Position numbers and translations under genes: made by a program
DNA from: Moritella sp. PE36
Lineage (GTDB): Bacteria > Pseudomonadota > Gammaproteobacteria > Enterobacterales > Moritellaceae
NCBI RefSeq assembly: GCF_000170855.1
Contig: NZ_ABCQ01000024.1
Coordinates: 1-60,187, forward strand
Direction: 5' to 3'
Length of the DNA stretch: 60,187 nucleotides
Part shown: piece after piece, positions 28,331-37,451 of the stretch
Layout of the letters: every line of letters starts with the position of its first letter
Position numbering within the stretch: position 1 is the first letter of the stretch
The notes under the pieces: model-generated
What the model saw: the letters and a program-made list of their open reading frames with translations, nothing else
The model's database searches: none
Told to the model about the DNA's origin: nothing

Positions 28331-28756
28331 ATGACCGATTTCTCGTCGAGCCCATTTGGCAACGAAATTACCAGTACCGATGTAATGACGTTATTAACCG
28401 CACAAGCTGGCTGGCAAAATAAATACCGCCAATTAATTTTGCTTGGTAAAAAGATCCCAGCGTTAACGGATGACTATAAAGTAGCAGAAAATCAAATTAA
28501 AGGCTGTGAAAGTCAGGCGTGGATAGTATTTAGTTGCGATAATGACGGACGTTTATGGTTTGGTCTGGATTCAGATGCGCGTATTGTAAAAGGGTTAATG
28601 GCGACGCTATTAGCAGCAGTGAATGGCAAAACGCGCGTTGAAATCGCGGCATTTGATATTGATGGCTATTTTACTCAGCTTGGTTTTATGCAACAGCTTA
28701 GCCCTTCTCGTGGCAATGGCTTAAAAGCCGTGATAGCAGCAATACAAGCGGCTTAA
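28331..28756 (+). CDS. csdE: sulfur acceptor protein CsdE (SufE family)
   Basis: Takes persulfide sulfur from CsdA and stimulates its activity. The 141-residue protein has the family core KYRQLILLGKKIPAL, the acceptor cysteine in KGCESQAW (C59) and GRLWFGLDSDARIVKG. I start it at the ATG with CAGGA about 6 nt upstream, matching E. coli CsdE; an in-frame ATG 21 codons earlier has no site. It follows csdA as an operon. Confidence 0.93.
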   Translation: MTDFSSSPFGNEITSTDVMTLLTAQAGWQNKYRQLILLGKKIPALTDDYKVAENQIKGCESQAWIVFSCDNDGRLWFGLDSDARIVKGLMATLLAAVNGKTRVEIAAFDIDGYFTQLGFMQQLSPSRGNGLKAVIAAIQAA

Positions 28757-28766
28757 TCGGCCGACA

Positions 28767-28796
28767 TCAAGTGGTGAATCAATGTTCACCACTTGA
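28767..28796. terminator. hairpin between csdE and the thiolase gene
   Basis: A perfect 12-bp stem (TCAAGTGGTGAA/TTCACCACTTGA, 6-nt loop) between converging genes. It lacks a T-run; a short direct repeat (AACCTTAATCA) follows at about 28818. Confidence 0.55.
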
Positions 28797-28857
28797 TCAA
28801 GTCACTCTATATTAATCAAACCTTAATCAAACCTTAATCAAAAAAACTAGCTAAGCA

Positions 28858-30069
28858 TTACTTCTGCAAGTTTTTAACGATCAGAGCAGTCCCCATACCG
28901 CCACCAATACACAGTGATGCTAAACCATAGTCGACACCTCGTTTTTGCATTTCGTGTAATAACGTTACCGTAATACGACCACCAGATGCACCCAACGGAT
29001 GACCTAATGCGATAGCGCCACCGTTGACATTGGTCTTATCGGCAAACCAATCCATATCCACATTGTGTGCTTGAGTCAGATTCGTCATTACCCCTAACGC
29101 TTGCGCAGCAAAGGCTTCATTTAGCTCTAACAACTCCATCTGCTCTAATGACATATCAGCACGTTTAAGCGCTTGTTCAATCGCCGGTACTGGACCTAGT
29201 CCCATCACTTGCGGATCGACGCCACCTTGACCATAAGCAATTAATTCAGCCATTGGTTCTAAACCATATTTTTCCACGGCCGCTTCTGACGCTAAGATGA
29301 TCGCAGCGGCACCATCATTGATACCCGATGCATTTGCCGCGGTTACTGAACCGTCCGCTTTAAATGCCGGACGTAGCTTCGCTAAACCTGCAACACTGGC
29401 ATTATCTTTTGGATATTCATCCGTGGCGAAACTTTGTGTTTGGCGACGTACTTTCACTTCAACCGGTACTATCTCGTCAACAAAACGGCCTGCCGCAATG
29501 GCAGCAACCGCTTTGTGTTGGCTACCAACGGCAAAGGTATCTTGTTGCTCACGGGTTAAACCAAACTGCTCAACGATATTTTCTGCCGTCATGCCCATGT
29601 GGTAATTATTAAATACGTCGGTCAAACCATCATTAACCATGGCATCAACCATGGTCATGTTACCCATTTTAGAACCAAAGCGCGTTTTTGCGGGCATCAA
29701 ATAAGGAATGTTAGACATGCTTTCCATGCCTGCTGCCACCACGATATCGGCATCACCGGCTTTAATATGCGCCGCACCATCCATAATCGTTTTCATGCCA
29801 CTGCCACAGATCATATTTAACGTATAAGCAGGCACACTAGCAGGAATACCCGCTTGCATCGCCGCTTGACGGCCTGGCCCCATGCCTTGTCCTGCACTAA
29901 TCACATTACCAACAATCACTTCATCAACGTGCTCTGGATTAACCTTTGCGGCTGCCAATGCGCCTTTGATCGCCGTAGCACCTAACGTAGCGGCGTCAAC
30001 ACCCGCTAAGCTACCGCCGAAACTACCCAGCGCTGTACGTTTTGCTGCAACGATAAATACTTTACTCAT
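28858..30069 (-). CDS. acetyl-CoA C-acetyltransferase (thiolase II)
   Basis: Condenses or cleaves acetoacetyl-CoA. The 403-residue thiolase has the acyl-enzyme cysteine in NMICGSGM (C88), the NEAFA motif, the catalytic histidine in GGAIALGHPLGASG and the second cysteine in SLCIGGGMG (C387). It resembles AtoB/PhaA biosynthetic thiolases. No FadB, PhaB or SCOT partner is adjacent, so fatty-acid, ketone or PHA use cannot be told apart. A PsrA-type palindrome covers its promoter region, suggesting control by fatty acids. Confidence 0.93.
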   Translation of the reverse strand: MSKVFIVAAKRTALGSFGGSLAGVDAATLGATAIKGALAAAKVNPEHVDEVIVGNVISAGQGMGPGRQAAMQAGIPASVPAYTLNMICGSGMKTIMDGAAHIKAGDADIVVAAGMESMSNIPYLMPAKTRFGSKMGNMTMVDAMVNDGLTDVFNNYHMGMTAENIVEQFGLTREQQDTFAVGSQHKAVAAIAAGRFVDEIVPVEVKVRRQTQSFATDEYPKDNASVAGLAKLRPAFKADGSVTAANASGINDGAAAIILASEAAVEKYGLEPMAELIAYGQGGVDPQVMGLGPVPAIEQALKRADMSLEQMELLELNEAFAAQALGVMTNLTQAHNVDMDWFADKTNVNGGAIALGHPLGASGGRITVTLLHEMQKRGVDYGLASLCIGGGMGTALIVKNLQK

Positions 30070-30105
30070 ACCTTGTTTCCTTACTTGATGTGATCAGTTT
30101 ATTTT

Positions 30106-30123
30106 TTCAAACATATGTTTGAA
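30106..30123 (-). promoter_or_regulatory. PsrA-type operator upstream of the thiolase gene
   Basis: A perfect 18-bp palindrome (TTCAAACAT/ATGTTTGAA) 37 nt before the thiolase start. Its core CAAAC-N4-GTTTG matches the motif described for PsrA, a TetR-family fatty-acid-degradation repressor of gammaproteobacteria. A TACAAT -10 candidate lies just upstream of it on the minus strand, consistent with repression. Confidence 0.65.
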
Positions 30124-30282
30124 TTGTATCACAAGTGATTAACATAACCGAATTTAGCCCGAGCAAAGCTAAGCGATAGGGAAAAGCCACGAGCGCGATT
30201 TTAAGGTAAGCGTATAAGGTAGCGGTTATAACGTAAGGGATTTAGTGAGGCAAAAAATAGAGGATGGCTTTAAATAACATAA

Positions 30283-30313
30283 AACCAGCGAATACAAGGT
30301 GTATCAGCTGGTT
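30283..30313 (-). terminator. terminator of tcdA
   Basis: Outer 7-bp stem (AACCAGC/GCTGGTT) plus an inner 4-bp stem, then TTTTATG on the minus strand. Confidence 0.7.
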
Positions 30314-30334
30314 AAACGCGTTTACTCAATACCG

Positions 30335-31135
30335 TTATTCAGGTCGATAACGCGCTTCTCTTTCGGCTAATTTTTTCAATACCCGCGAAGCCGCAATTAA
30401 ACCAAAGCTAGCCGTCACCGCGGTTGAAGAGCCGAAGCCACTTGAACAATCCATGCCCGTGGCGCCGTCAAGGAAGTTCTTGGTCGAACATACTTCGCCA
30501 TCAGTACCTGGGTAAATTAATTGCTCGGTTGAGAATACACATTCAATACCAAATCGACTGGTTGGGTTCTTACTGAAGTTATGCAAACGGCGCAGATCAG
30601 AGCGTACTTTCGCAGCTAAAGGATCTTGATGTGTTCGAGATAAATCCAGCACTTGGATTTGGGTCGGATCGATTTGACCACCCGCAGCGCCAATGGTAAT
30701 GCATTTTATTTTTTGTCGATTACAGTGCGCTAACAGTGCCGTTTTTGAACGTACGCTATCAATCGCATCAATCACATAATCAAAATCTTTGCTTATGTGC
30801 ATACCAACATCATCAACCGTGATAAAATCATCGATAGCAGTCACTACACATTCCGGATTAATGGCACGAATACGCGCCGCCATTACATCTATTTTTTGCT
30901 TACCTATGGTGTCTTTTAAAGCATGAATTTGACGATTGGTATTAGTCACACAAATATCATCCATGTCGATCAGGGTGATCTTGCCGATGCCTGAACGTGC
31001 TAATGTTTCAGCGGCCCAAGAACCCACACCACCAATACCAATCACACACACATGTGCTTGACTAAAAAATTGCAGTGCTTTAACGCCATATAAACGTGCA
31101 ATACCACCAAAACGATTGTCATATTCGGCCGACAT
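30335..31135 (-). CDS. tcdA: tRNA threonylcarbamoyladenosine dehydratase TcdA (CsdL)
   Basis: An E1-like enzyme that uses ATP to cyclise t6A37 in ANN-decoding tRNAs to ct6A. The 266-residue protein has the nucleotide loop VIGIGGVGSWAAE, the R-finger-type DNRFGG start and NTNRQIHAL. In E. coli tcdA lies beside csdA-csdE and receives help from that sulfur pair; here they are two genes apart, split by the thiolase gene. tsaC, which makes the t6A precursor, is elsewhere in this window. Confidence 0.95.
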   Translation of the reverse strand: MSAEYDNRFGGIARLYGVKALQFFSQAHVCVIGIGGVGSWAAETLARSGIGKITLIDMDDICVTNTNRQIHALKDTIGKQKIDVMAARIRAINPECVVTAIDDFITVDDVGMHISKDFDYVIDAIDSVRSKTALLAHCNRQKIKCITIGAAGGQIDPTQIQVLDLSRTHQDPLAAKVRSDLRRLHNFSKNPTSRFGIECVFSTEQLIYPGTDGEVCSTKNFLDGATGMDCSSGFGSSTAVTASFGLIAASRVLKKLAEREARYRPE

Positions 31136-31208
31136 ACCTTACCTCAAATAAAACCAAAGGCGCATTATACCGATAACACCAGGTAACTACAAAAAGGATA
31201 GAACGTTT

Positions 31209-31238
31209 AGTTTAATTTGATTGAAATCAAATTAAACT
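31209..31238. promoter_or_regulatory. FNR/ANR-type box within a 30-bp palindrome
   Basis: Perfect 14-bp arms (AGTTTAATTTGATT and AATCAAATTAAACT) around GA. The centre (31217-31230) reads TTGAT-TGAA-ATCAA, an exact match to the FNR consensus TTGAT-N4-ATCAA. A TAAAAT -10 candidate downstream on the plus strand puts the box near -44, a class II position for transcription toward the arginine transporter. FNR/ANR control is well known for arginine deiminase genes in other bacteria. Confidence 0.65.
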
Positions 31239-31442
31239 GTGATAATTAATCATTGTAAAATGCATATTGAATTGCATAAAACAATAAAAAACGAGCTACC
31301 TTCACCCCTATAAATGCATGCTTAACCAAAATAAAAGCATATTAAAACAATAGAGAATAAATAAATATTTCCCAAGCCTTTTAGTTAAAAGCCCTGCTAA
31401 TTATATAATAAAATCCAATCTTCATTGGCGCATTTTTTACCA

Positions 31443-31460
31443 GTTGCATAAATTTGCAAC
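31443..31460. promoter_or_regulatory. ArgR-box-like dyad
   Basis: GTTGCA-TAAATT-TGCAAC, a perfect inverted repeat whose core TGCAT-N4-TTGCA is close to an ARG box. Related TGCATAA sequences occur upstream of arcA (33665) and the triple-RidA gene (40841). Confidence 0.4.
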
Positions 31461-31536
31461 TATTCAATAAAAATATCCACAAGCAAACTAATTACAAAAA
31501 CACCTACCACTTAAGAGATGGTTACATCCTTTAAAA

Positions 31537-31579
31537 TGTGATCACTTAGTAATTATACAAAGCCAAACTGCATTATTAT
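31537..31579 (+). promoter_or_regulatory. CRP-like half-site and -10 upstream of the transporter
   Basis: AAAATGTGATCAC contains a strong CRP half-site. A TATTAT -10 candidate at 31574-31579 puts it near -41.5. The second half-site is poor, so this is weaker than the two related promoters downstream. Confidence 0.35.
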
Positions 31580-31761
31580 TTCAGCTAAATCTTCTGCCTT
31601 TAATTTGGATAAATGATAATGAACATATCATATTTTATTTATAGATACCGTCTATCACCCACATTCTTGTTCTCATTTCTACTACCTAAAAACCCCAATT
31701 CTAATTGCTAAAAATTTAATGTTGTACCCGATATTGGTATAACAAATAGCGAGGATAAAAG

Positions 31762-33207
31762 ATGACAACATCAACTTTAGAGAAAGAAAAAAAAGGCTTT
31801 TTTGCTAATTTAAAATTCCCATCGGCTTATACAATTCTATTTGCACTTATTGCCATTGTAGCCCTAATGACTTGGATTATACCGGCGGGTCAATACGATA
31901 GAGTCATGAATGAAGACATAGGTAAAGAAGTGCCGGTCACAGGCACATATCATGCGGTTGAGAATAATCCACAAGGGTTTGTGGATATCGTGCTTGCTCC
32001 TATCGATGGTTTTTACGATCACAATACCTATGCTGCTGCGGCAATTGATGTCTCTCTTTTCATTCTTATTATTGGTGGTTTTCTTGGGCTAGTAACAAAA
32101 ACTGGCGCAATTGATGCGGGTATTGAGCGGGTGACGACGCGCTTAAATGGTCGTGAAGAATTGATGATCCCGATTCTAATGGCAATGTTTGCTGCCGGCG
32201 GTACTATTTACGGTATGGCTGAAGAGTCATTACCATTTTACTCGCTGATCGTGCCCGTCATGCTTGCCGCTCGTTTTGATTCGGTGGTGGGTGCCGCAAC
32301 AGTATTGTTAGGTGCGGGCATTGGTGTATTAGGCTCCACGATAAACCCATTTGCGACGGTTATTGCAGCTAATACTGCAGGTATCCCTTTTACTGATGGC
32401 ATGTTTTTACGTATCGCTACCTTAGCTATCGGTTGGTTAATCTGTGTGATTTACGTCATGCGTTATGCAAAAATGGTAAAAGCCGATCCAACAAAATCTA
32501 TTATGTTTGATAAACGTGAAGAACATATCGCGCATTTCTTAGGAAATAAATCAGATGAAAAATTAGAATTTACAACAACCCGTAAACTAATTCTAATGAT
32601 CTTCGTCGCTTCTTTCGCAATCATGATTTACGGCGTTGCCGTGGCAGGTTGGTGGATGGCTGAAATTTCAGGTCTATTCTTAGTTGCAGCCATTATCACC
32701 GGTCTCGTCGCTCGGATGAGTGAAGAAGAACTCACATCTAGTTTTATTGATGGTGCTCGCGACCTACTGGGTGTTGCTCTCATTGTTGGTATTGCCCGTG
32801 GCATCGTAGTGATCATGGACCGAGGCATGATCACTGATACCATTCTCAATACCGCTGAAATGGCGATCTCTGGTTTATCTGGTATTGTCTTTATCAATGT
32901 CATGTTTTGGATTGAAATATTACTTTCATTCTTAGTACCATCAACATCTGGATTAGCGGTTTTAACCATGCCGATCATGTCTCCATTAGCGGATTTTGCT
33001 TCTGTTGGCCGCGATTTAGTGGTAACAGCGTTCCAATCAGCTTCTGGTATTGTGAACTTAATTACCCCGACGTCTGCCGTTGTAATGGGAGGCTTAGCCA
33101 TTGCCAAAGTACCTTATGTACGTTGGTTAAAATGGGTAGCCCCACTCATTGCTATATTGACTATTTTAGTGATGGCGATGCTCAGTATTGGCGTCATCCT
33201 ATCTTAA
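31762..33207 (+). CDS. YfcC-family transporter, probable arginine/ornithine exchanger
   Basis: A 481-residue inner-membrane carrier with about 11-12 predicted helices, in the YfcC/DcuC-like superfamily. It begins with a soluble N-terminus, then FPSAYTILFALIAIVALMTWIIPAGQYDR, which is typical of YfcC proteins, and has GSTINPFATVIAANTAG and the conserved LVPSTSGLAVLTMPIMSPLAD. Its place directly before arcA-arcC-arcB makes exchange of external arginine for ornithine the likely job, replacing the unrelated ArcD; this is inferred from context. A GAGGA site precedes the ATG. Confidence 0.82.
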   Translation: MTTSTLEKEKKGFFANLKFPSAYTILFALIAIVALMTWIIPAGQYDRVMNEDIGKEVPVTGTYHAVENNPQGFVDIVLAPIDGFYDHNTYAAAAIDVSLFILIIGGFLGLVTKTGAIDAGIERVTTRLNGREELMIPILMAMFAAGGTIYGMAEESLPFYSLIVPVMLAARFDSVVGAATVLLGAGIGVLGSTINPFATVIAANTAGIPFTDGMFLRIATLAIGWLICVIYVMRYAKMVKADPTKSIMFDKREEHIAHFLGNKSDEKLEFTTTRKLILMIFVASFAIMIYGVAVAGWWMAEISGLFLVAAIITGLVARMSEEELTSSFIDGARDLLGVALIVGIARGIVVIMDRGMITDTILNTAEMAISGLSGIVFINVMFWIEILLSFLVPSTSGLAVLTMPIMSPLADFASVGRDLVVTAFQSASGIVNLITPTSAVVMGGLAIAKVPYVRWLKWVAPLIAILTILVMAMLSIGVILS

Positions 33208-33245
33208 TTTAAAGCTAAGAAATTAGCATTATTGACAATTAAAAT

Positions 33246-33278
33246 ACCCTTCCCATCTCAAGGAAGGGTTTTTTTTTG
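33246..33278 (+). terminator. terminator after the YfcC-family gene
   Basis: An 8-bp stem (ACCCTTCC/GGAAGGGT, 8-nt loop) followed by eight or nine T's. It separates the transporter from the arcACB unit. Confidence 0.92.
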
Positions 33279-33293
33279 CCTCTCTCTAAGCAC

Positions 33294-33540
33294 TTATGAA
33301 CGTCCTTGATACTTTATCACCGCGCCTTTATCTACGCTTATTTTCTCAGTTAACGCCTTCATATGTTGCGCTTTACTTTGGCAAGACGCGCTATAGATCT
33401 CAGTGTCCATATTGGTTGCATTAAACTTACCCTCAGCACACCAGAATTGCTGTTAAAAATACAGCGGAATACTCATTTTACACTTCAAACCACGTGCAAT
33501 TATCGACCTTAATATCGCGAAGCGAATAGAGAATATCGCC
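33294..33540 (-). pseudogene. decayed fragments of an unknown small gene
   Basis: Minus-strand reading gives two coding-like pieces. One (33478-33540) ends DIKVDNCTWFEV before a stop. The second (33294-33452) runs QQFWCAEGKFNATNMD to IKYQGRS and ends at a TAA. Both have plausible amino acid composition and cysteines, but they are in different frames, are bounded by stops and lack a start with a ribosome site. I do not recognise the parent family. Confidence 0.4.
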
Positions 33541-33601
33541 TTATTATACAAACAACGAAAACAGCAAGATTTAAAGCAATAATAACCCCAAATAAAAACA
33601 T

Positions 33602-33830
33602 GATCGGACTAGCAAATTAGCAACGAAAAACCACCTACCTATTTAGATATATACTCACTTCAACTGCATAAATTTTAACGATTCAAATAGTTCTTTAAAA
33701 CCAACAAAAAAAGAGAGTAAGCAAATACTTTAAAATCAAAAGCTTAATAAAAAAACCGACAAAAAAACAGCTTTAGCATAATAACACCAAGTTTTCCCAA
33801 GCATAATAAAACACATTTAAATCAACTAGT
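33602..33830. other. upstream part of the arcA regulatory region
   Basis: AT-rich sequence that is a diverged copy of 40777-41010. Shared blocks include GATC, TAGCAAAT, the TGCATAAATTT motif at 33665-33679 (ArgR-box-like half) and GCATAATAAAACAC near 33802. No gene. Confidence 0.6.
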
Positions 33831-33854
33831 TACATACTATTAACAATATAAAAG

Positions 33855-33896
33855 TGTGACTAAGATCGAAGATTGACAGAACCTATATCGTATACT
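33855..33896 (+). promoter_or_regulatory. predicted CRP-dependent class II promoter of arcA-arcC-arcB
   Basis: CRP-like site TGTGA-N6-TCGAA at 33855-33870 and -10 TATACT at 33891-33896. The site centre lies 34 bp before the end of the -10, placing it at about -41. The same parts with the same spacing recur at 41030-41071. The transcript would have a leader of about 100 nt. Confidence 0.6.
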
Positions 33897-34003
33897 GCAC
33901 ACATCAACTTAAAGCATGAATAGAAACAATAAATATTCAAAATAAATTTAAACTTTCACATAACTAATCGTATTTCATAAACGCTTTAGCGAAGGATAAA
34001 ATT

Positions 34004-35224
34004 ATGAGTAACTTATATGTAGGTTCTGAAGTCGGTCAATTACGTCGCGTTCTAGTTCACCGTCCAAGACGCTCACTAAGCCACTTAACACCATCTAACT
34101 GCCACGACTTATTATTTGATGACGTACTAGCAGTAGAGCGTGCAGGTAAAGAACATGATGTGTTTACAAAGACATTACGTGATCAAGGCGTAGAAGTATT
34201 ACTTCTCACTGACCTTCTTGCTGATACATTAGCAATTCCAGAAGCTAAAGAGTGGCTGTTAACAAGTCAAATATCTGATTACCGCTTAGGTGCTACATTC
34301 GCTAATGACGTACGCTGTTACTTAGGTGACTTACCAAACATCGACCTTGCTAAAATCTTAACTGGTGGTTTGTCTTACGCTGAAATGCCAATGAAATCAT
34401 CTTCTATGATGCAAGGCATACACGCGCCAACAGACTTCATCATTGAACCACTACCGAATCACCTATTTACTCGTGATACATCTTGCTGGGTATATGGTGG
34501 CGTTTCTATCAACCCAATGGCTAAAGCGGCTCGTCAACGTGAAACTAACCACGTTCGTGCAATCTATCGCTGGCACCCAATCTTCGCTGGTGCTGACTTC
34601 ATTAAGTACTACGGTAATGAAGAAAAAATGTACGACAACTCTACAATCGAAGGCGGCGACGTACTGGTTATTGGTAAAGGCGCTGTACTTATTGGTATGT
34701 CTGAGCGTACCACACCTCAAGGTGTTGAACAGCTAGCATCAGGTCTATTCAAGCACGGTCAAGCAAAGCAAGTTATTGCAATGCAACTTCCTAAACACCG
34801 TTCTTGCATGCACTTAGATACAGTAATGACGCACTTGCGTGAAGATACATTCTCTGTTTACCCAGAAGTGGTTCGTAAAGATGTGCAATGCTGGAGCCTA
34901 ACAGGTGATGAGTCTGGCGCAGTTAACGTGAAAGAAGAAGGTTACTTCGTTACTGCTATCGAAAAAGCACTAGGCGTAGGCCAGCTAAACCTAATCACAA
35001 CAGGCGGTGACAGTTTCACTGCAGAACGTGAACAATGGAATGATGCCAATAACGTACTAACGGTGAAACCTGGTGTAGTAATTGGTTACGAAGGTAACTC
35101 TCACACTAACGAAAAATACGATAAAGCAGGTATTACCGTACTACCAATCCCTGGCGATGAACTCGGTCGCGGTCGCGGTGGAGCTCGCTGCATGAGTTGC
35201 CCAATTGAACGTGACGGTATCTAA
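34004..35224 (+). CDS. arcA: arginine deiminase
   Basis: Hydrolyses arginine to citrulline and ammonia, the first step of the ADI pathway. The 406-residue enzyme has the N-terminal [25 protein letters not shown], the EGGDVLVIG motif, the catalytic-histidine segment HLDTVMT and the nucleophile cysteine in GGARCMSCP (C396). An AAGGA site precedes the ATG. First gene of arcA-arcC-arcB, downstream of a predicted CRP promoter. Confidence 0.97.
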   Translation: MSNLYVGSEVGQLRRVLVHRPRRSLSHLTPSNCHDLLFDDVLAVERAGKEHDVFTKTLRDQGVEVLLLTDLLADTLAIPEAKEWLLTSQISDYRLGATFANDVRCYLGDLPNIDLAKILTGGLSYAEMPMKSSSMMQGIHAPTDFIIEPLPNHLFTRDTSCWVYGGVSINPMAKAARQRETNHVRAIYRWHPIFAGADFIKYYGNEEKMYDNSTIEGGDVLVIGKGAVLIGMSERTTPQGVEQLASGLFKHGQAKQVIAMQLPKHRSCMHLDTVMTHLREDTFSVYPEVVRKDVQCWSLTGDESGAVNVKEEGYFVTAIEKALGVGQLNLITTGGDSFTAEREQWNDANNVLTVKPGVVIGYEGNSHTNEKYDKAGITVLPIPGDELGRGRGGARCMSCPIERDGI

Positions 35225-35251
35225 CAATTTAATTCATTGAGATAAATTATT

Positions 35252-36163
35252 ATGACTAAAAAAACTGTTGTTGTAGCCATAGGTGGAAATGCACTGTTAC
35301 GTCGTGGCGAGCCATTAGAAGCAGAGATTCAACGTAAAAATATCGCAACGGCTGCTCAGGCAATTGCTGAAATAGCCAAAGAATATAATGTTGTACTAGT
35401 ACATGGTAACGGCCCACAAGTTGGTTTACTGGCACTACAAGGGTTGGAATATAAAGCTGTAAACCCTTATCCGCTTGATGTTTTAGGCTCTGAAACTCAA
35501 GGTATGATTGGCTACATTTTAATGCAGGAACTTAAAAATATACTGCCTGAACAGAATGTATCTTGCTTACTGACGCAGATGAGTGTTGATCCCAATGATC
35601 CTGCGTTTGCAGATCCGACGAAACCGATTGGTCCAGTTTATGCGGAAAAAGAAGCGCGTGAATTAGCAGAAAAACATAACTGGATTATCAAACCAGATGG
35701 TGAATATTTCCGCCGCGTAGTACCGAGCCCACAGCCGACTGGCATTATTGAAAATGACGCAATTGCAGCCTTAATCCAACAGCAGCATTTAGTCATCTGT
35801 ACTGGCGGCGGCGGCATTCCAGTAAGACATGAAAATGGCAAATTAGTCGGTGTAGAAGCCGTTATTGATAAAGATATGTCAGCAGCTTATCTCGCCAGAC
35901 AACTCCAAGCAGACGCGTTGCTGATTCTAACGGATGCTGATGCTGTCTTTATTGATTGGGGCAAACCAACCCAAACAGCGTTGCGTTCAACAACACCGGC
36001 TGAACTCGCACAATATAGCTTTGATGCGGGCTCTATGGGACCAAAAATTGAGGCCTCTTGTGAGTTCATTAAGCAAGGTGGCAAGTTTGTCGGAATTGGT
36101 GCTTTAGATGCGGGCTTACGCATCTTGAAAGGCGAAGCTGGTACCAACATAACGGCAGATTAA
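35252..36163 (+). CDS. arcC: carbamate kinase
   Basis: Makes ATP from carbamoyl phosphate and ADP, the energy-yielding step of arginine fermentation. The 303-residue protein of the amino-acid kinase fold shows AIGGNALLRRGE, HGNGPQVGLLALQG, GGGGIPV, GVEAVIDKDMSAAYLA and ILTDADAVFIDWG. It lies 27 nt after arcA and 81 nt before arcB. Carbamoyl phosphate is shared with the aspartate carbamoyltransferase encoded just downstream. Confidence 0.97.
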   Translation: MTKKTVVVAIGGNALLRRGEPLEAEIQRKNIATAAQAIAEIAKEYNVVLVHGNGPQVGLLALQGLEYKAVNPYPLDVLGSETQGMIGYILMQELKNILPEQNVSCLLTQMSVDPNDPAFADPTKPIGPVYAEKEARELAEKHNWIIKPDGEYFRRVVPSPQPTGIIENDAIAALIQQQHLVICTGGGGIPVRHENGKLVGVEAVIDKDMSAAYLARQLQADALLILTDADAVFIDWGKPTQTALRSTTPAELAQYSFDAGSMGPKIEASCEFIKQGGKFVGIGALDAGLRILKGEAGTNITAD

Positions 36164-36244
36164 TTCGTTTCAACATATCAAGAGTATTCGCGGCTACATA
36201 GCCTACGCAGTAGCCGCCAACCTAATTATAAAAAGGATAACATT

Positions 36245-37249
36245 ATGTCTTTCAATCTACGTAACCGTAACTTCTTAAAATTACTTGATTTCACACCTCG
36301 CGAAATCCAGCACATGCTTGAATTATCTGCAGAATTAAAAAAAGCAAAATATAACGGTTATGAACAACCGCGCTTAACAGGCAAAAACATTGCGCTTATT
36401 TTCGAAAAAAGCTCCACTCGTACACGTTGTGCTTTCGAAGTAGCCGCACACGATCAAGGCGCTCAAGTAACTTATCTCGGTCCTTCAGGTTCACAAATCG
36501 GCCATAAAGAATCAATGAAAGATACAGCCCGTGTGTTAGGCCGCATGTACGACGGTATTGAATATCGTGGTTTTGGTCAAGAAATCGTTGAAGAACTTGG
36601 TGCTCACGCTGGCGTACCGGTATGGAATGGCTTAACAACTGAATTCCATCCTACACAAATTCTAGCTGATTTTTTAACAATGCAAGAACACGCTCAAGGC
36701 AAACAGTTACATGAAGTTGCTTTCGCTTATCTGGGTGATGCGCAAAATAACATGGGTAACTCATTATTAGTGGGCGCAGCTAAAATGGGTATGGATATTC
36801 GTCTTGTGGCACCAGAAGCATTCTGGCCTAATGCGGAACTTGTCGCGCAATGCCGTGAAATAGCAGCAGAAACAGGCGCTAAAATCACCTTAACTGAAGA
36901 TGTACAAGAAGGCGTCCAAGGTTGTGATTTCCTTTATACCGATGTTTGGGTATCGATGGGTGAATCAAAAGATGCTTGGGATGAACGCGTAAAAATAATG
37001 ACACCTTATCAAATTAACATGGACATGATCAAACAAACGGGCAACCCAGATGTTAAGTTTATGCATTGCTTACCAGCCTTCCACAATGATGAAACAACTG
37101 TCGGAGCCGAAGTAGCTGAGAAATATAATATGAAGGGACTTGAAGTTACTGAAGAAGTTTTTGAATCAAAACATTCTATTGTTTTTGATGAAGCTGAAAA
37201 CCGCATGCATACCATTAAGGCCATTATGGTTGCGACCTTAGGTCAATAA
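36245..37249 (+). CDS. arcB: ornithine carbamoyltransferase (probably catabolic)
   Basis: Splits citrulline with phosphate to ornithine and carbamoyl phosphate in the ADI pathway, or runs in reverse for arginine synthesis. The 334-residue enzyme has the carbamoyl-phosphate site SSTRTRC (56-62), [12 protein letters not shown], the ornithine loop around DVWVSMGE and HCLPAFHN. The catabolic direction is inferred from the arcACB context; argF naming is equally possible. It is followed by a strong terminator. Confidence 0.95.
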   Translation: MSFNLRNRNFLKLLDFTPREIQHMLELSAELKKAKYNGYEQPRLTGKNIALIFEKSSTRTRCAFEVAAHDQGAQVTYLGPSGSQIGHKESMKDTARVLGRMYDGIEYRGFGQEIVEELGAHAGVPVWNGLTTEFHPTQILADFLTMQEHAQGKQLHEVAFAYLGDAQNNMGNSLLVGAAKMGMDIRLVAPEAFWPNAELVAQCREIAAETGAKITLTEDVQEGVQGCDFLYTDVWVSMGESKDAWDERVKIMTPYQINMDMIKQTGNPDVKFMHCLPAFHNDETTVGAEVAEKYNMKGLEVTEEVFESKHSIVFDEAENRMHTIKAIMVATLGQ

Positions 37250-37276
37250 CACTCAATAATTAACACTTGAAAATCC

Positions 37277-37307
37277 AAGTATGCATGTAAGTTCATGCAT
37301 ACTTTTA
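37277..37307 (+). terminator. terminator of arcA-arcC-arcB
   Basis: A perfect 11-bp stem (AAGTATGCATG/CATGCATACTT, 6-nt loop) followed by TTTT. Confidence 0.85.
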
Positions 37308-37376
37308 GCCTTGATTATCGTACTTATTTTTAATGATCAATTGGCATGATGCAGTGAATATTTTAGGAAGCAAAAA

Positions 37377-37451
37377 ATGACCTTATCGTTCAGCAAGATT
37401 TATCTCTCGAATCAACATCAATCACGATTGGTTTCATTATCCAATTGCTAA
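37377..37451 (+). CDS. pyrL-like leader peptide (24 aa)
   Basis: A 24-codon reading frame starting MTLSFSKIYLS and ending SLSNC. A TAGGA site lies 7 nt before the ATG. Its stop codon sits at the very start of the ascending arm of the terminator in front of pyrB, which is the geometry needed for pyrBI-type attenuation, where a closely following ribosome blocks the terminator. The peptide sequence does not resemble E. coli PyrL, which is expected for such leaders. Confidence 0.65.
   Translation: MTLSFSKIYLSNQHQSRLVSLSNC

Larger units (their letters stand above)
31136..31761. other. regulatory intergenic region, tcdA / arginine transporter
   Basis: 626 nt of AT-rich sequence with no gene. Reading rightwards it holds an FNR-type palindrome (31209), a TAAAAT -10 candidate (31256-31261), a GTTGCA-N6-TGCAAC dyad (31443), a CRP-like half-site (31537) and the transporter's GAGGA ribosome site. 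Confidence 0.6.

Noticed and set aside
33872-33896. TTGACA before the arcA TATACT as a normal sigma70 -35
   Set aside because: The spacer is only 12 bp, and the sister promoter has TTGTTC at the same place; the hexamer is not conserved while the CRP-like site and -10 are.
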